DNA from: Bacillota bacterium
Lineage (GTDB): Bacteria; Bacillota; Clostridia; Peptostreptococcales; Anaerovoracaceae
Direction of reading: 5' to 3'
DNA: 10,981 nt
NCBI GenBank assembly: GCA_016284485.1
Contig: JAEEOX010000208.1
Location: 1-10,981 of the forward strand
Part shown: positions 1 to 5,725 of the stretch, piece by piece
Layout: the number at the start of each line of letters is the position of its first letter
How positions within the stretch are numbered: position 1 is the stretch's first letter
Position numbers and translations under genes: made by a program
Notes under the pieces: model-generated
The model's database searches: none
What the model was told of the DNA's origin: nothing
Seen by the model: only the letters and a program-made list of their open reading frames with translations

Positions 1-1137
1 GCAGGCGATGACGTCAGGATCCGACGTGAACATGCCGAAGAAAGCCTCCGGGAAGAAGAATATCACCAGGGCAAGGCTGACAGAGATACAGATCATTATC
101 TTGAAGACGGATATCATGACCTGCGGCACCCGGTCGTACTTCTCGGCACCGATGTTTTGGCCTATCATGGAGGCTCCGGCGGTGTTGAAGGAGTTAGCGC
201 ACTGGTTCACTATGCCGCTTAATTTCGACCCGATGCCGGTCACCGCCGATACGGTGACGCCGAAGGAGTTCACGAAGGAGTTTACGAACATCTTGGAGAT
301 GGACACCGAGGTGCTCTTGAGGGCCATGGGCAGTCCAAGCTTGAAGAAGGTCATGAACATGTCCCTGTCTATCCTGAAACAGCTTCGGTCGATCTCGAAG
401 CCCAGTCTGCTGCGGTTTCTCACCAGGAAGATCACGGCGATGACGAACACCGTCCCCTGACTGATGACCGTGGCCAGCGCCGCGCCGAAAGCTCTCAGGC
501 CAAGGCCGATGACGAACCAGCAGTCCAGCCCCACGTTGAGGGCTGCGGCCATGGCGATGAAGATGAAGGGATGGATGGAGTCCCCCATTCCCCTGAGCAC
601 TCCGCTGACCGCGTTGTATCCGTATATGAAGAAAAGTCCGAATATGCAGGTGAGGCAGTAGAGCCTGGCGTCTTCGAAGGCCTCGGGCGGAGTGTTCATC
701 CACTCCAGGATATTGAGATGAAGGAGTGCCGAGATCACAGTCATGATCACCGATCCCAGGGTCATGCTCACCGCGAAGGTCCCGATGAACCTGCCCACTT
801 CCCTCCTCTGGCCGGCGCCGATGTACTGGGCGATTATGATTGTCCCCGCGTTGGTGAAGCCCATGGCCAGGAAGGTCAGGAGATGGTTCAGGTCGCCCCC
901 GATGGACACTGCGCTGAGCCCAGCCTTGCCGATGACGTGACCCACGATGATCATGTCCACCACGTTGTAGACTATCTGCAGCATGTTGGCCAGGAAAAGC
1001 GGCATGGCAAATCTCACCAGCATGCCGGTCACCCGCCCTCTGGTGAAGTCACGGATCATCTCCTTCTTAGGAGCGTCACCTGCCTTTCTCTCGCCGTCCT
1101 CTGTGGGCTCTGGAGTTTTGAAGTCTTCCTCGTTCAA
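1..1137 (-). CDS. MATE-family multidrug/metabolite efflux transporter (C-terminus beyond window)
   Basis: The frame is open from 1137 to the left edge (379 codons); MATE proteins are usually about 440-460 residues, so roughly the last 70 are missing. After an acidic N-terminal tail of about 27 residues comes a typical MATE start: a TRGRVTGMLVRFAMPLFLANM stretch, then an IVYNVVDMIIVG segment in the first membrane helix. Several further hydrophobic helices and the second-half signature (FFKLGLPMALKSTSVSI, later NSFNTAGASMIGQNIGA) follow. MATE proteins export drugs or metabolites using a Na+ or H+ gradient across the cytoplasmic membrane; the substrate here cannot be told. I chose the TTG at 1137 because a GGGAGG ribosome site (1146-1151, inside the end of dinB) lies 8 bases upstream. 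The ATG at 1059 is an alternative, but its purine-rich sequence abuts the codon too closely. The gene starts 5 bases after the dinB stop, so the two are probably co-transcribed. Confidence 0.9.
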   Translation of the reverse strand, partial: MNEEDFKTPEPTEDGERKAGDAPKKEMIRDFTRGRVTGMLVRFAMPLFLANMLQIVYNVVDMIIVGHVIGKAGLSAVSIGGDLNHLLTFLAMGFTNAGTIIIAQYIGAGQRREVGRFIGTFAVSMTLGSVIMTVISALLHLNILEWMNTPPEAFEDARLYCLTCIFGLFFIYGYNAVSGVLRGMGDSIHPFIFIAMAAALNVGLDCWFVIGLGLRAFGAALATVISQGTVFVIAVIFLVRNRSRLGFEIDRSCFRIDRDMFMTFFKLGLPMALKSTSVSISKMFVNSFVNSFGVTVSAVTGIGSKLSGIVNQCANSFNTAGASMIGQNIGAEKYDRVPQVMISVFKIMICISVSLALVIFFFPEAFFGMFTSDPDVIAC

Positions 1138-1142
1138 AACAT

Positions 1143-2450
1143 CTACCTCCCGCCCCGGCGGATGGTGCCGGAGCCGAACTTGCTGTTGATCATGTCAAGG
1201 AGTCTGTCCAGTTCCGGATTGGCCTTGGCCTCGGCCTGTTCCCGGGCCCTGGCCAGGTCCTCCAGAGTCATCTGGCTTTCCTCTTCATCTCCCTGGGTAA
1301 GGCTGCTGACGCCAACCCCAAGGAGCCTGATGCCGGACTGTTCCCTGTACAGTCCCTGTTCCCCGCCCTCTCCGAACATGAGGGACCGAAGGAGCTTCAT
1401 GGAGTTCCGGAATATCTCGTCTCCGTCGTCGGTGGCACGATCCAGCCTGCTCTGCCTTGAGTGACGCTGGAAGTCCGATGTCTTCACCGTGACTATGACC
1501 GTGAAGCCCCTGACGGAGTCTTTTCTGAGGCGGGCAGACACCTTGTCCGAAAGTTTCCTTATGATGGCCGGCGCCTGAATATCGTAGTTGTCTGTGGTTA
1601 TATCCTCTGCGGTGGTGGTCTCGTTGGAGTAACTCTTGGCAGCCTCGCGCTCCACGCGGACCAGGTTGCTTCCCTCTCCGTTGGCCGCCCGGTAGATGTA
1701 GTCTCCGGAGCTTTCCCCCAGGAGCACCCTTAGGATGGCGGGGTCCATAGCCGCAGCATCGCCGATGGTCCTGATCCCCATGCCCTCCAGCTTGGCGGCG
1801 GTCTTGGGTCCGCATCCGAAAAGCTCGCCGATGGGCAGGGGCCACATCCTGGCCCCGATCTCGTCGGGCCAGAGCTGATGTGTCAGGTCGGGTTTTTTGA
1901 AATCCGAGGCCATCTTAGCCAGGAGCTTGTTGGTGGAGATCCCCACGTTGACGGTGAATCCCAGAGCACGCCGGACGTTGTCCCGGATCATGTCGGCCAC
2001 CTTAACCGCAGCCGCGCGGACCGCAGGATCTCCGGGGTCAGCCTGCCCGGTCCCCGGCATCTCCCGTATGAAATCAGTTATGTCCACGAAGGCCTCGTCT
2101 ATGGATGCCGGCTCCACCAGTTTCGAGTAGCTGCGCAAAACATCCATGAACCTGTGGGAATACTCTCTGTACGTATCGAATTCCGAAGGGACCAGGATCA
2201 GACCGGGGCATTTCTTCAGTGCCTGGGTGACCGGCTCGCCGGTCTGGACGCCGTACTTCTTGGCGGGTATGGACCTGGCGGTGATTATGCCGTGGCGGGT
2301 GGCCACGTCTCCGCCCACTGCGGAGGGGACAGTCCTGAGATCCAGGGCGCCCGGGTCATCCTTAAGCCTGCGCACCGCCGACCAGGACAGAAAGGCGCTG
2401 TTCACGTCCACGTGGAAGATTATTCTGTTTTCCGCGGTTTCTCTGTCCAT
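1143..2450 (-). CDS. dinB: DNA polymerase IV (Y-family translesion polymerase)
   Basis: This 435-residue protein is a Y-family polymerase that copies past damaged template bases. Visible motifs: FHVDVNSAFLSW with metal-binding D15 and likely steric-gate F20; the nucleotide-contact stretch around residues 54-67 (GIITARSIPAKKYGV); the catalytic SIDEAF motif with D118 and E119; a helix-hairpin-helix-like region (CGPKTAAKLEGMGIRTIGDAA); and a C-terminal little-finger domain ending IRRGGR. The C-terminal region where a beta-clamp motif (QLxLF type) is expected reads SQMTLEDLA, a weak match at best. The ATG at 2450 has an AAAGG site about 8 bases upstream. No clear SOS (LexA) box of the CGAAC..GTTCG type was seen in the 126-base gap shared with the divergent yczE-like gene. 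It is followed 5 bases later by a MATE transporter gene. Confidence 0.95.
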   Translation of the reverse strand: MDRETAENRIIFHVDVNSAFLSWSAVRRLKDDPGALDLRTVPSAVGGDVATRHGIITARSIPAKKYGVQTGEPVTQALKKCPGLILVPSEFDTYREYSHRFMDVLRSYSKLVEPASIDEAFVDITDFIREMPGTGQADPGDPAVRAAAVKVADMIRDNVRRALGFTVNVGISTNKLLAKMASDFKKPDLTHQLWPDEIGARMWPLPIGELFGCGPKTAAKLEGMGIRTIGDAAAMDPAILRVLLGESSGDYIYRAANGEGSNLVRVEREAAKSYSNETTTAEDITTDNYDIQAPAIIRKLSDKVSARLRKDSVRGFTVIVTVKTSDFQRHSRQSRLDRATDDGDEIFRNSMKLLRSLMFGEGGEQGLYREQSGIRLLGVGVSSLTQGDEEESQMTLEDLARAREQAEAKANPELDRLLDMINSKFGSGTIRRGGR

Positions 2451-2524
2451 TCCGGGGCCTTTCGTAGTTTTCGGTTTGATTTTATCATATTGTGAAGGTT
2501 TTGGGGGAAGGCGGGGCGAATTTT

Positions 2525-2555
2525 TTGCACAAGTATGGGAGGGCTGTGATATAAT
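2525..2555 (+). promoter_or_regulatory. Putative promoter of the yczE-like gene
   Basis: A consensus TATAAT (2550-2555) is preceded by TG one base upstream, an extended -10 element. The best -35 is TTGCAC (2525-2530), with a rather long 19-base spacer. Transcription would begin near 2562, leaving only about 15 bases before the ATG at 2577. Predicted from sequence only. Confidence 0.55.
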
Positions 2556-2576
2556 GGCGGAAATGGACCAAAAATC

Positions 2577-3269
2577 ATGAAAAACATACTGCCTTCACTT
2601 CCCCAAAATTCCACGACCACGGAGATCCTCCGCGGCATGCTGATCGCGGCCGTCAGTCTGTTCCTGAACGGACTGGGGGTCTACCTGACCATACACGCGG
2701 CCATCGGCGTCGGCCCCTGGGACGTGCTGAACATCGGACTGTCCAAGACTCTGGGCATTCTGTACGGCAACGCTTCCATCACCGTGGGATTCATCATCCT
2801 GGGGATCGACATCCTGCTCAGGGAGCCCATCGGCATCGCCATGATCATTGATACACTGGTGGTGGGCAAGGCAGTGGACTTTTTTAACTGGATAGACGTG
2901 GTGCCTGTGCCCGGGACCCTGGTGGGCAGTATCATCATGATGATCATCGGCCTCTTCATCATGGGTTACACCCAGTACGGCTACATGTGGGCCTCCCTGG
3001 GCTGCGGTCCCAGAGACACCCTTCTGGTAGGCCTCAAGAGGCATGCGGGCCGCTTCCCCATCGGCGGGGTCAGCATCGTACTGCTTTCCCTGGTCACCCT
3101 GATCGGCTGGCTTCTGGGCGGGCCCGTAGGGATCGGCACCATCATCTGCGCCTTCCTGGCAGGACCCATCATGCAGTTCGCCTTCTGGACCGTGGGCTTC
3201 GTCCCCACCGAGGTGAAGCACCAGAACATCCTTAAGTCCTTCCGGATCATTTTCGGGAAGACAAAGTAG
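2577..3269 (+). CDS. YczE/YyaS/YitT-family integral membrane protein
   Basis: A 230-residue protein with about five or six hydrophobic helices. It has a clear internal duplication: GVGPWDVLNIGL (residues 44-55) matches GCGPRDTLLVGL (142-153), and EPIGIAMIIDTLVVGKAVDF matches GPVGIGTIICAFLAGPIMQF the same distance downstream. This GxGPxD two-copy pattern is typical of the YczE/YitT family of bacterial membrane proteins, whose biochemical role is not established. The start is not certain: the ATG at 2577 lacks a good ribosome site and overlaps the stop of a five-codon mini-frame (2563-2580, ATGA overlap). An in-frame ATG at 2637 would still keep all the conserved region. The gene diverges from dinB and is followed by a separate promoter for the next gene. 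Confidence 0.85.
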   Translation: MKNILPSLPQNSTTTEILRGMLIAAVSLFLNGLGVYLTIHAAIGVGPWDVLNIGLSKTLGILYGNASITVGFIILGIDILLREPIGIAMIIDTLVVGKAVDFFNWIDVVPVPGTLVGSIIMMIIGLFIMGYTQYGYMWASLGCGPRDTLLVGLKRHAGRFPIGGVSIVLLSLVTLIGWLLGGPVGIGTIICAFLAGPIMQFAFWTVGFVPTEVKHQNILKSFRIIFGKTK

Positions 3270-3272
3270 CCA

Positions 3273-3301
3273 TTGAAAAGGAAAGCCTCTCCAGATATAA
3301 T
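3273..3301 (+). promoter_or_regulatory. Strong sigma-A-type promoter of the NYN-protein operon
   Basis: TTGAAA (3273-3278), a 17-base spacer, then a perfect TATAAT (3296-3301). It starts 4 bases after the stop of the yczE-like gene, so the NYN gene has its own promoter. Predicted start near 3308. Confidence 0.8.
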
Positions 3302-3308
3302 CTAAATG

Positions 3309-3321
3309 CGGCCTCGGGCCG
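3309..3321 (+). other. Small hairpin at the predicted 5' end of the NYN mRNA
   Basis: CGGCC (3309-3313) and GGCCG (3317-3321) form a perfect 5-bp stem with a TCG loop, directly at the predicted transcript start and about 9 bases before the AGGAG ribosome site (3330-3334). 5'-terminal hairpins of this kind can protect mRNAs from decay; that role is inferred. Confidence 0.4.
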
Positions 3322-3343
3322 ACACAAACAGGAGAAACGATAT

Positions 3344-4150
3344 ATGAGTGACGAAACGAGAATTGCTCTCTTAATAGACGCAGAAAACATCAGCGCCCAG
3401 TACGCTGACTACATAATGGACGAGGTGGCCAACTACGGCACCTGCTCCTACAAGAGGATCTACGGCAGCTGGAACCGCATAGTCAAGACCAAGTGGGAGT
3501 CCGAGATCAACAAGAACTCCCTGAAGCCGGTGATGCTCCTCAACAACACCAGGGGCAAGAACGCATCCGACTCCGCCCTGATCATCGACGCCATGGACAT
3601 CCTCTATGCCGGAAACATCGACGGATTCTGCATAGTGTCCACCGACTCCGACTTCACCGCCCTGGCCCGCCGTCTCACCGAGGCAGGCAAGATGGTCATC
3701 GGCATGGGCGAGTCCGACAAGGCCACCGAGGCCCTGGAGAACGCCTACGACAAGTTCGTCTACATCGACGTGCTGGCCCGTCAGGCCGAGGAAGAGCGCG
3801 CCGCGGAGCTTGCCGCGGAGGCCAAGGCCCGCAAAGCCGCCCGGGAGGCTCAGGACGCCAAGTCCAGGGACAGCAAAAAACCCAAGGACGGCAACCTTCC
3901 CAGTAAGAAGATGCTGGAGAAGCGCATCAAGGAGATCATCATGGACAACGACGACAAGTCCCGTCCCACCGATCTGGGCGAGATCGGCCAGGAGCTGAAC
4001 AAGACCTTCCGCACCTTCGACGTCCGCTACTACAACCGCAAAGGCGGTAAGAAATACAAATATCTCAAAGAATTCGTAAGTGACATCAAGGGCCTCACCC
4101 TTGATGAGAGTTCCAGGAACAGGATCTACGTGAGCCTGGAAAAGAAATAA
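3344..4150 (+). CDS. NYN-domain (LabA/DUF88, PIN-like) putative ribonuclease with C-terminal OST-HTH/LOTUS domain
   Basis: A 268-residue cytoplasmic protein. The N-terminal NYN domain (about 5-143) shows the expected acidic metal-binding residues: D12 in LLIDAENIS, D76/D82 in NASDSALIIDAMD, and D101/D103 in VSTDSDFT. A highly charged Ala/Glu/Lys linker (about 145-180), likely helical, leads to a C-terminal domain (about 186-265) with the shape of an OST-HTH/LOTUS RNA-binding winged helix (DLGEIGQELNKTF, then DVRYYNRKGGKKYKYLKEF). NYN proteins belong to the PIN/FLAP nuclease fold, and OST-HTH domains bind RNA. An RNA-cleaving or RNA-processing role is therefore likely, but the target is unknown. 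AGGAG at 3330-3334 supports the ATG. The 61-codon gene starts 11 bases after the stop, so the two form an operon with its own promoter and terminator. Confidence 0.9.
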   Translation: MSDETRIALLIDAENISAQYADYIMDEVANYGTCSYKRIYGSWNRIVKTKWESEINKNSLKPVMLLNNTRGKNASDSALIIDAMDILYAGNIDGFCIVSTDSDFTALARRLTEAGKMVIGMGESDKATEALENAYDKFVYIDVLARQAEEERAAELAAEAKARKAAREAQDAKSRDSKKPKDGNLPSKKMLEKRIKEIIMDNDDKSRPTDLGEIGQELNKTFRTFDVRYYNRKGGKKYKYLKEFVSDIKGLTLDESSRNRIYVSLEKK

Positions 4151-4161
4151 AGGAGGATGAC

Positions 4162-4347
4162 ATGGGTTTTTTAAAGAATCTCGTAGCCGCCGCAAAAGAG
4201 GCGGACGCCAGGCAGAAAGCTGAAGAGGCACAGAAAAAGGCCGAGCTGGATGCCGCACTTGGAAGCATGGGCAAGCTGGGCAAAGCCCTGAAGTTCGTCA
4301 GCGACCACGTTGATGACGACGATCCCTTCAGAAACGATGATCTGTAA
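4162..4347 (+). CDS. Small charged helical protein of unknown function (61 aa)
   Basis: I do not recognise this protein. The ribosome site is excellent: AGGAGG at 4151-4156, 5 bases before the ATG. The gene lies 11 bases after the NYN gene and 23 bases before a strong terminator, so it is very probably real. An amphipathic start (GFLKNLVAAAKEA) runs into an Ala/Glu/Lys/Gln-rich segment (about residues 10-33) likely to be a helix or coiled coil. A short Gly/Lys stretch follows, then a very acidic tail (DDDDPFRNDDL). There is no signal peptide or clear membrane segment. The co-transcription suggests a partner or modulator of the NYN/OST-HTH protein; this is inference. Confidence 0.75.
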   Translation: MGFLKNLVAAAKEADARQKAEEAQKKAELDAALGSMGKLGKALKFVSDHVDDDDPFRNDDL

Positions 4348-4370
4348 AGGGCGAAGTTGTGAGCGCAGGT

Positions 4371-4401
4371 ACAGCCGGGACCGCAGGTCCCGGCTGTTTT
4401 T
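4371..4401 (+). terminator. Rho-independent terminator of the NYN operon
   Basis: A perfect 12-bp stem, ACAGCCGGGACC (4371-4382) with GGTCCCGGCTGT (4386-4397), a GCA loop, and a T5 tract at 4397-4401. It lies 23 bases after the small gene. Confidence 0.92.
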
Positions 4402-4455
4402 ATCCTGTGGCAGAGCGGCGCGCCGGGCGGCGCGAGTTTACGGTTGGAAGTGTCA
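4402..4455. other. Gene-free spacer with a GC-rich hairpin
   Basis: Between the operon terminator and repeat array A. It holds CGCGCC (4419-4424) pairing with GGCGCG (4429-4434) around a GGGC loop, without a T tract, and overlaps a GGCGCGCC palindrome. Nothing else was recognised. Confidence 0.4.
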
Positions 4456-4646
4456 TTACTGCCTGAATTATAAAAATGAAACTGAGCAGTAATGTTTTGC
4501 GCATTTTTACTGCTGGAGAGCAAATATTGAAAAAAAGCAGTAATTCCAAATGGAGTTTTTACTGCTGGAGAGCAGATTATGATAATAAGCAGTAATTTTC
4601 CAATATTTGTTACTGCCTGGATCCACTTTTTGAAATCAGGCAGTAA
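4456..4646. repeat. Palindrome array A: four 37-base imperfect palindromic units at 51-52 base pitch
   Basis: Four units, each with an 8-base left arm TTACTGCy, a 21-base centre and an 8-base right arm rGCAGTAA: 4456-4492, 4507-4543, 4559-4595 and 4610-4646. Unit starts are 51, 52 and 51 bases apart; the gaps (14-15 bases) share no obvious sequence. Unit 4 has the longest stem (TTACTGCCTG with CAGGCAGTAA, 10 bp) and a centre with CTTTTTG at the same place as the TTTTTTG of array B. Units 2 and 3 share centres starting GGAGAGCA. Unit 1 fits the common centre better when read on the minus strand. The array lies between the NYN operon terminator and a bidirectional terminator, in a convergent gap. 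I do not know a named family for it. Confidence 0.9.
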
Positions 4647-4667
4647 TGACACCCCAAATCAAGCATC

Positions 4668-4697
4668 AAAAAAGCTCCCCCTCAGGGGCGCTTTTTG
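4668..4697. terminator. Bidirectional rho-independent terminator
   Basis: AAAAAGC (4669-4675) pairs with GCTTTTT (4690-4696), and CCCC (4677-4680) pairs with GGGG (4685-4688). The A tract becomes a T tract on the minus strand, so the hairpin can end the serine acetyltransferase transcript (stop at 4732) as well as any plus-strand transcript through array A. A second T6 run follows on the plus strand. Confidence 0.85.
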
Positions 4698-4731
4698 TTG
4701 TTTTTTGTCGAGGCATGAAGCTACACAGCCA

Positions 4732-5631
4732 TCAGATCTCCTTAGGCTTGGACACCATGGTCTGCTCCTGATTGCGCACGTTGATCCTGGTGTAAGGCGG
4801 TACCGACTTGGTGATGAAGGCGCTGCCGCCGATGACTGAATCGTGGCCGATGACGGTCTCGCCGCCCAGGATGGAGGCTCCGGAGTAGATGGTCACATTG
4901 TCCTCGATGGTGGGGTGGCGCCTGCAGCCCCTGAGGTCCTGACCGCCGGAGGTGGACAGGCCGCCAAGGGTCACGCCCTGGTAGATCTTGACGTGATCGC
5001 CGATGATGGTGGTCTCGCCTATTACCACGCCGGTGCCGTGGTCGATGAAAAAGTACTCGCCGATCTCCGCGCCGGGGTGGATGTCAACGCCGGTCTGGGC
5101 GTGGGCGTACTCCGTCATGATCCTGGGGAGCACCGGAACGTTCAGTTTGGTCAGCTCGTGAGCCAGCCTGTAGACCGTAACCGCGTAAAGCCCAGGATAG
5201 GAGGAGATGATCTCCGCCCTGTCCTCTGCGGCGGGGTCTCCCTCGTAGAAGGCGTCTACGTCTTTTTCCAGCTTGTCCCTGACGGCAGGGATCCTGCGGA
5301 GGAATTCCGCGGTTATGTCCTCGGCCATGGCCTCAGCCTCCGCCGCCAGCTCGCCGTCGTCGTCGGCCCCGGAATTGCCCAGAACTATGGCCACCTGCCG
5401 CTCCAGATTGTATGCAATATCCTCAACCAGGGCAGCCAGAGTATGCCTGGGGTTGTACATTTTGAGGGAACTGTTATGGTAGTAGCCGGGATATATCACC
5501 TCGAAAAGCTCGTCCACGATCCTCTCGGTCTTGCGCTTGGACGGCAGAGAAAAAACGTCCATCTGGTCGATGGCTCTTTTCTCGCCGTAGTCGTTCAGGA
5601 TGAGCTCCGTAAGTCCGTTGATGTTTTTCAT
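4732..5631 (-). CDS. cysE: Serine O-acetyltransferase, long form
   Basis: A 299-residue enzyme that transfers acetyl from acetyl-CoA to serine, giving O-acetylserine, the carbon skeleton for cysteine synthesis. A helical N-terminal region of about 170 residues is followed by a left-handed beta-helix of hexapeptide repeats (about 182-275). Key residues match the family: VDIHP (D183, H185) and IDHGTGVVIGET (H198), then the substrate/CoA loop around GGLSTSGG and RGCRRHPTIEDNV. The N-terminal region is longer than in short cysE proteins, which is common in clostridial and Bacteroides long forms. GGAGG (5639-5643) lies 7 bases before the ATG. No O-acetylserine sulfhydrylase gene (cysK) is visible nearby. 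A putative promoter lies at 5680-5708, and the upstream neighbour is a glycosyltransferase gene on the same strand, 94 bases away. Confidence 0.95.
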   Translation of the reverse strand: MKNINGLTELILNDYGEKRAIDQMDVFSLPSKRKTERIVDELFEVIYPGYYHNSSLKMYNPRHTLAALVEDIAYNLERQVAIVLGNSGADDDGELAAEAEAMAEDITAEFLRRIPAVRDKLEKDVDAFYEGDPAAEDRAEIISSYPGLYAVTVYRLAHELTKLNVPVLPRIMTEYAHAQTGVDIHPGAEIGEYFFIDHGTGVVIGETTIIGDHVKIYQGVTLGGLSTSGGQDLRGCRRHPTIEDNVTIYSGASILGGETVIGHDSVIGGSAFITKSVPPYTRINVRNQEQTMVSKPKEI

Positions 5632-5679
5632 TTGCCTTCCTCCGTTGGTTCTGGCATGGATTCTTGTGGTAATGCACCG

Positions 5680-5708
5680 ATTTTAGCACAAAAAATTGTT
5701 TTTGTACA
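5680..5708 (-). promoter_or_regulatory. Putative promoter of the serine acetyltransferase gene
   Basis: On the minus strand, TGTACA (5708-5703), a 17-base spacer and TAAAAT (5685-5680) preceded by TGC, an extended -10. The predicted start is near 5673, with the ribosome site at 5639-5643. No T-box or S-box riboswitch is visible; the leader is only about 40 bases. The -35 coincides with the arm of a palindrome unit like those of array B. Confidence 0.5.
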
Positions 5709-5712
5709 GTAC
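5683..5712 (-). repeat. Solitary, degenerate array-B-type unit
   Basis: Read on the minus strand it gives an arm TACTGTA, then CAAAAACAATTTTTTG, matching the first half of the array B units at the same spacing (arm, 9 bases, TTTTTTG). The far arm TACAGTAA is missing; the expected place (5675-5682) reads CACCGATT on the plus strand. It lies between the glycosyltransferase stop and the serine acetyltransferase start. Confidence 0.6.
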
Positions 5713-5725
5713 CCGTGCGAACGGT

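Noticed and set aside
1335..1355. Inverted repeat GGACTG/CAGTCC with a CTGTACAG core resembling array arms
   Set aside because: It lies inside the dinB coding sequence, has a 9-base spacer instead of 22, and lacks the T tract; likely coincidence.
571..1464. Long plus-strand open frame opposite the MATE and dinB genes
   Set aside because: It is antisense to two well-recognised genes, has no ribosome site and no recognisable domain; long antisense frames are common in GC-rich DNA.
3371..4258. Long minus-strand open frame opposite the NYN gene
   Set aside because: It is antisense to a gene with clear domains, promoter and terminator; its low-complexity Val/Gly/Leu composition is a by-product of the complementary codons.
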